A stretch of DNA of 64,000 bases from Lachnospiraceae bacterium. Its GTDB lineage: Bacteria; Bacillota; Clostridia; Lachnospirales; Lachnospiraceae. Shown piece by piece: positions 62,081-64,000 of this stretch (position 1 is its first letter; every line of letters starts with the position of its first letter). The stretch covers positions 1 through 64,000 of the forward strand of contig JAETOL010000013.1 of assembly GCA_021771755.1 (NCBI GenBank). Direction: 5' to 3'. The notes beneath the pieces are model-generated. The model had not been told where the DNA came from, searched no databases, and was given only the letters and a program-made list of their open reading frames with translations. A program made the position numbers and the translations under genes.

Positions 62081-64000
62081 TCATTGCTTTTTCCTTATGC
62101 TTCGAAGCATAAGAACACTGAGTACAGCAAATACGGCTGCAAATCCCAGCATGATTCCCCAATCCTGGAGAAGGTGCTCTCTGGTAAATTCGAAGTAATC
62201 TTCCGCTTCATGCGCGATTTCCGTCATTTTTCCATTGAGCTCCACCATGCGCTTTAATCCATTCAGGTTCGCCGTTGTTCCGTATCCTTCCATAGACCAC
62301 CTGCAGGTTACAAACCAGGAAATATAACTGGTGGCTCCCCCTAATTCAAACAGCAGTCCGGAAAACAGAATCTGGGGAAGCAGAAGGATCGGAGCTACGG
62401 TAGTTGCCCTGTCTGGATTTTTGACAATAGAAGAAACGAAAATCCCCATTGCCATGGCAGACAAGGATGTAACAAATGTGGTAACAAAAAATTCCAGCCA
62501 TGGTTCCAGCAGCAGTTTTTCCTGCGGCATGCCTACCAGAATACCAAAGACTCCCAGCAGAAGCAGGGACTGTACTGCACACAGACCTCCCAGGATCAGA
62601 AATTTTGACAGGATATACGAGGAAAGGTGAAGTCCTGTCATATATTCCCTTTTCAAAATATGTCTTTCCTTACACACCTCCTGAATCGCATTCAGGATAC
62701 CGATCCAGAATGCCGCACAGGACAAGGCAAACAGCAGCGATTTTGTGGCACTGTAGGTTTCAAACTGGTCTCCATCTGCAACAAGAGAGATCAAAAAAGC
62801 CAGAAGCGGAGCCTGTAAAAGTACCATAGCCAATCGCTTCCTGTCATTCAAAAGGATCTTCAGATACCGGCTGCACAAAATACCTGTCTGCCTGATCCTT
62901 CCATGTTTACTCTTTCCTTTCTTTTTCCCGGAAACATCTGCCCGCTCCCGGATTTCCTCCAATGTGACTGTTTTTTGGTACTGTTTCTTCCATTTCTCTG
63001 ACTGTGTGTCGATCAGCTCATAAATATCTACCAGATTATCTGTTTGAAAAAACTTTTCCGCCTGTTTCTCATTTCCGCAATAGCAAAGATTTCCTCCTCT
63101 CCCCATGAAAATGATCTTATCACACATCTGAAGATTCAATGTACTATGCGTAACAAGAATGATCGTCTTTCCACGATCTGCCATATTTCTAAGAGTTTTC
63201 ATCAAACTTCTCTCCGTTCCCGGATCCAGTCCGGAAGCTGGTTCATCCAGAAACAGAAGTTCCGGATCCGAAAGCAGTTCGATTGCTATACTGGCTCTTT
63301 TTTTCTGTCCGCCGCTAAGCCTTCCGATCACTGTTTCTTCATGGCCGGTAAGCCCCACCGCTTCCAGTACCGTTTTTATCCGACGCAGCCGTTCTGTCGG
63401 AGACGTATCATCCGGAAGCCTGAGTCTGGCTGCATATTCCAACAGTGACTGAAGAGTCAGGTTATCATAAACAATATCCTTCTGAGGAACATAGCCTATG
63501 ATATTTTTAAAGGCATGGTACATCTTATACAGATCTCCGCCATTTACCAGTACCTGACCCGCCTCCGGCTTCGCATAACCGCTTATGGTTTCCATAAGAG
63601 TCGTCTTTCCTGCACCGGAGCCTCCGATAATCGCGATCAGCTCACAGGGACGCAGAGAAAGACTTACATCATTACAGATGGTTTTCTGTTTCTTTCCTCT
63701 TCCTACTTTTCTGATAATATGTCTGGCTTCGATTCCGATCCCCCGAATAAAAGTATGATAATAGATCACTTTAGAAGTAAAGATCAGCTTGGAATTTGTA
63801 ATAGTGATCACATCTTTTTCATGAAGACGCACTTTCCCGGATATTTTTTCTCCATTGACATAAATTCCATTTGTACTCTTATTATCATAAAGATAAAACT
63901 TCCCTTCCTCCATACATATCCGTGCATGATGCATGGATACCGTAATATGATTCAGGCAGATGTCACACTCTTTTCCTCGTCCAATGCGGATATCCTCTCC
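62081..64000 (-). CDS. FHA domain ABC-2 transporter, ABCG-like (partial)
   Basis: The frame stays open through the right edge: beyond the ATG at 63934 it continues upstream as IRIGRGKECDICLNHITVS, so the real start is outside the window. Order of domains is: an FHA domain (HARICMEEGKFYLYDNKSTNGIYVNG); an ATPase with GGSGAGKTT, LSGGQKKRASIAIEL and LLFLDEPASGLDPGT; a linker; and an ABC-2 membrane domain of six helices. FHA domains bind phosphothreonine, so Ser/Thr kinase control is likely. The layout resembles ABCG-type transporters of Clostridia whose cargo is unknown. Confidence 0.88.
   Translation of the reverse strand, partial: GEDIRIGRGKECDICLNHITVSMHHARICMEEGKFYLYDNKSTNGIYVNGEKISGKVRLHEKDVITITNSKLIFTSKVIYYHTFIRGIGIEARHIIRKVGRGKKQKTICNDVSLSLRPCELIAIIGGSGAGKTTLMETISGYAKPEAGQVLVNGGDLYKMYHAFKNIIGYVPQKDIVYDNLTLQSLLEYAARLRLPDDTSPTERLRRIKTVLEAVGLTGHEETVIGRLSGGQKKRASIAIELLSDPELLFLDEPASGLDPGTERSLMKTLRNMADRGKTIILVTHSTLNLQMCDKIIFMGRGGNLCYCGNEKQAEKFFQTDNLVDIYELIDTQSEKWKKQYQKTVTLEEIRERADVSGKKKGKSKHGRIRQTGILCSRYLKILLNDRKRLAMVLLQAPLLAFLISLVADGDQFETYSATKSLLFALSCAAFWIGILNAIQEVCKERHILKREYMTGLHLSSYILSKFLILGGLCAVQSLLLLGVFGILVGMPQEKLLLEPWLEFFVTTFVTSLSAMAMGIFVSSIVKNPDRATTVAPILLLPQILFSGLLFELGGATSYISWFVTCRWSMEGYGTTANLNGLKRMVELNGKMTEIAHEAEDYFEFTREHLLQDWGIMLGFAAVFAVLSVLMLRSIRKKQ

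Overview
The window looks like a chromosomal segment from a gut Lachnospiraceae bacterium (Blautia/Mediterraneibacter-like Firmicute). The evidence is AGGAGG-type ribosome binding sites, an FMN-riboswitch-controlled RibU, a two-ABC BMP-type importer, a GPH sugar transporter beside GH2/GH3/GH43/GH78 enzymes, an HPr with the Lachnospiraceae-like SQLMMLMSLG region, and protein sequences typical of that family throughout. No rRNA, tRNA or CRISPR array was seen. Most genes lie on the minus strand.

Region by region. (1) 1-8061: two damaged copies of one S8 serine protease gene flank an AT-rich accessory island. The island holds a Septu-like ATPase/HNH defence pair (ptuA-ptuB), a vanR-vanS-vanY block without any van ligase genes, and debris of a serine recombinase, an IS4-type transposase and a KilA-N-like protein. 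(2) 8181-8999: a DUF1445 hydro-lyase. (3) 9122-28505: a carbohydrate-utilisation locus with a GHKL/LytTR two-component system, GH43, a membrane-anchored domain-swapped GH3, a GPH transporter, GH2, two GH78-like proteins, and an embedded MBOAT acyltransferase cassette with two SGNH/leucine-rich-repeat partner proteins. Three promoters in this locus carry ACGT-core direct repeats spaced exactly 21 bp, the geometry of LytTR-protein binding sites. The locus therefore probably forms one regulon of the adjacent two-component system. (4) 28673-32245: a CmpB-type membrane protein, a sodium:solute symporter, and a 634-bp non-coding element made of nested long hairpins. (5) 32246-37487: a complete glucose PTS operon (ptsG, antiterminator, ptsH, ptsI) behind a RAT/terminator attenuator. 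(6) 37524-39056: a NUDIX hydrolase and ribU under an FMN riboswitch. (7) 39111-47173: a BMP/Nup-type nucleoside-like importer divergent from a TrpXYZ-type ABC importer.

(8) 47265-50340: tex and a DUF975 membrane protein. (9) 50613-54818: an aspartate-family operon (ACT protein, hom, apgM-type putative homoserine kinase, lysC). (10) 54973-56098: prfB with its programmed +1 frameshift. (11) 56230-58527: two decaying genes, a cation/proton antiporter fused to a cytidylate-kinase-like domain and a TetR regulator. (12) 58594-64000: an MBL hydrolase, a DapF-like protein in which both catalytic cysteines are serine, an AraC regulator, a nitroreductase and an FHA-ABC transporter that runs off the right edge.

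The items most worth attention are the 21-bp LytTR-repeat regulon with its acyltransferase cassette, the complementary deletions in the two protease copies around the defence/van island, the palindromic element at 31607-32240, and the Cys-to-Ser DapF-like enzyme.
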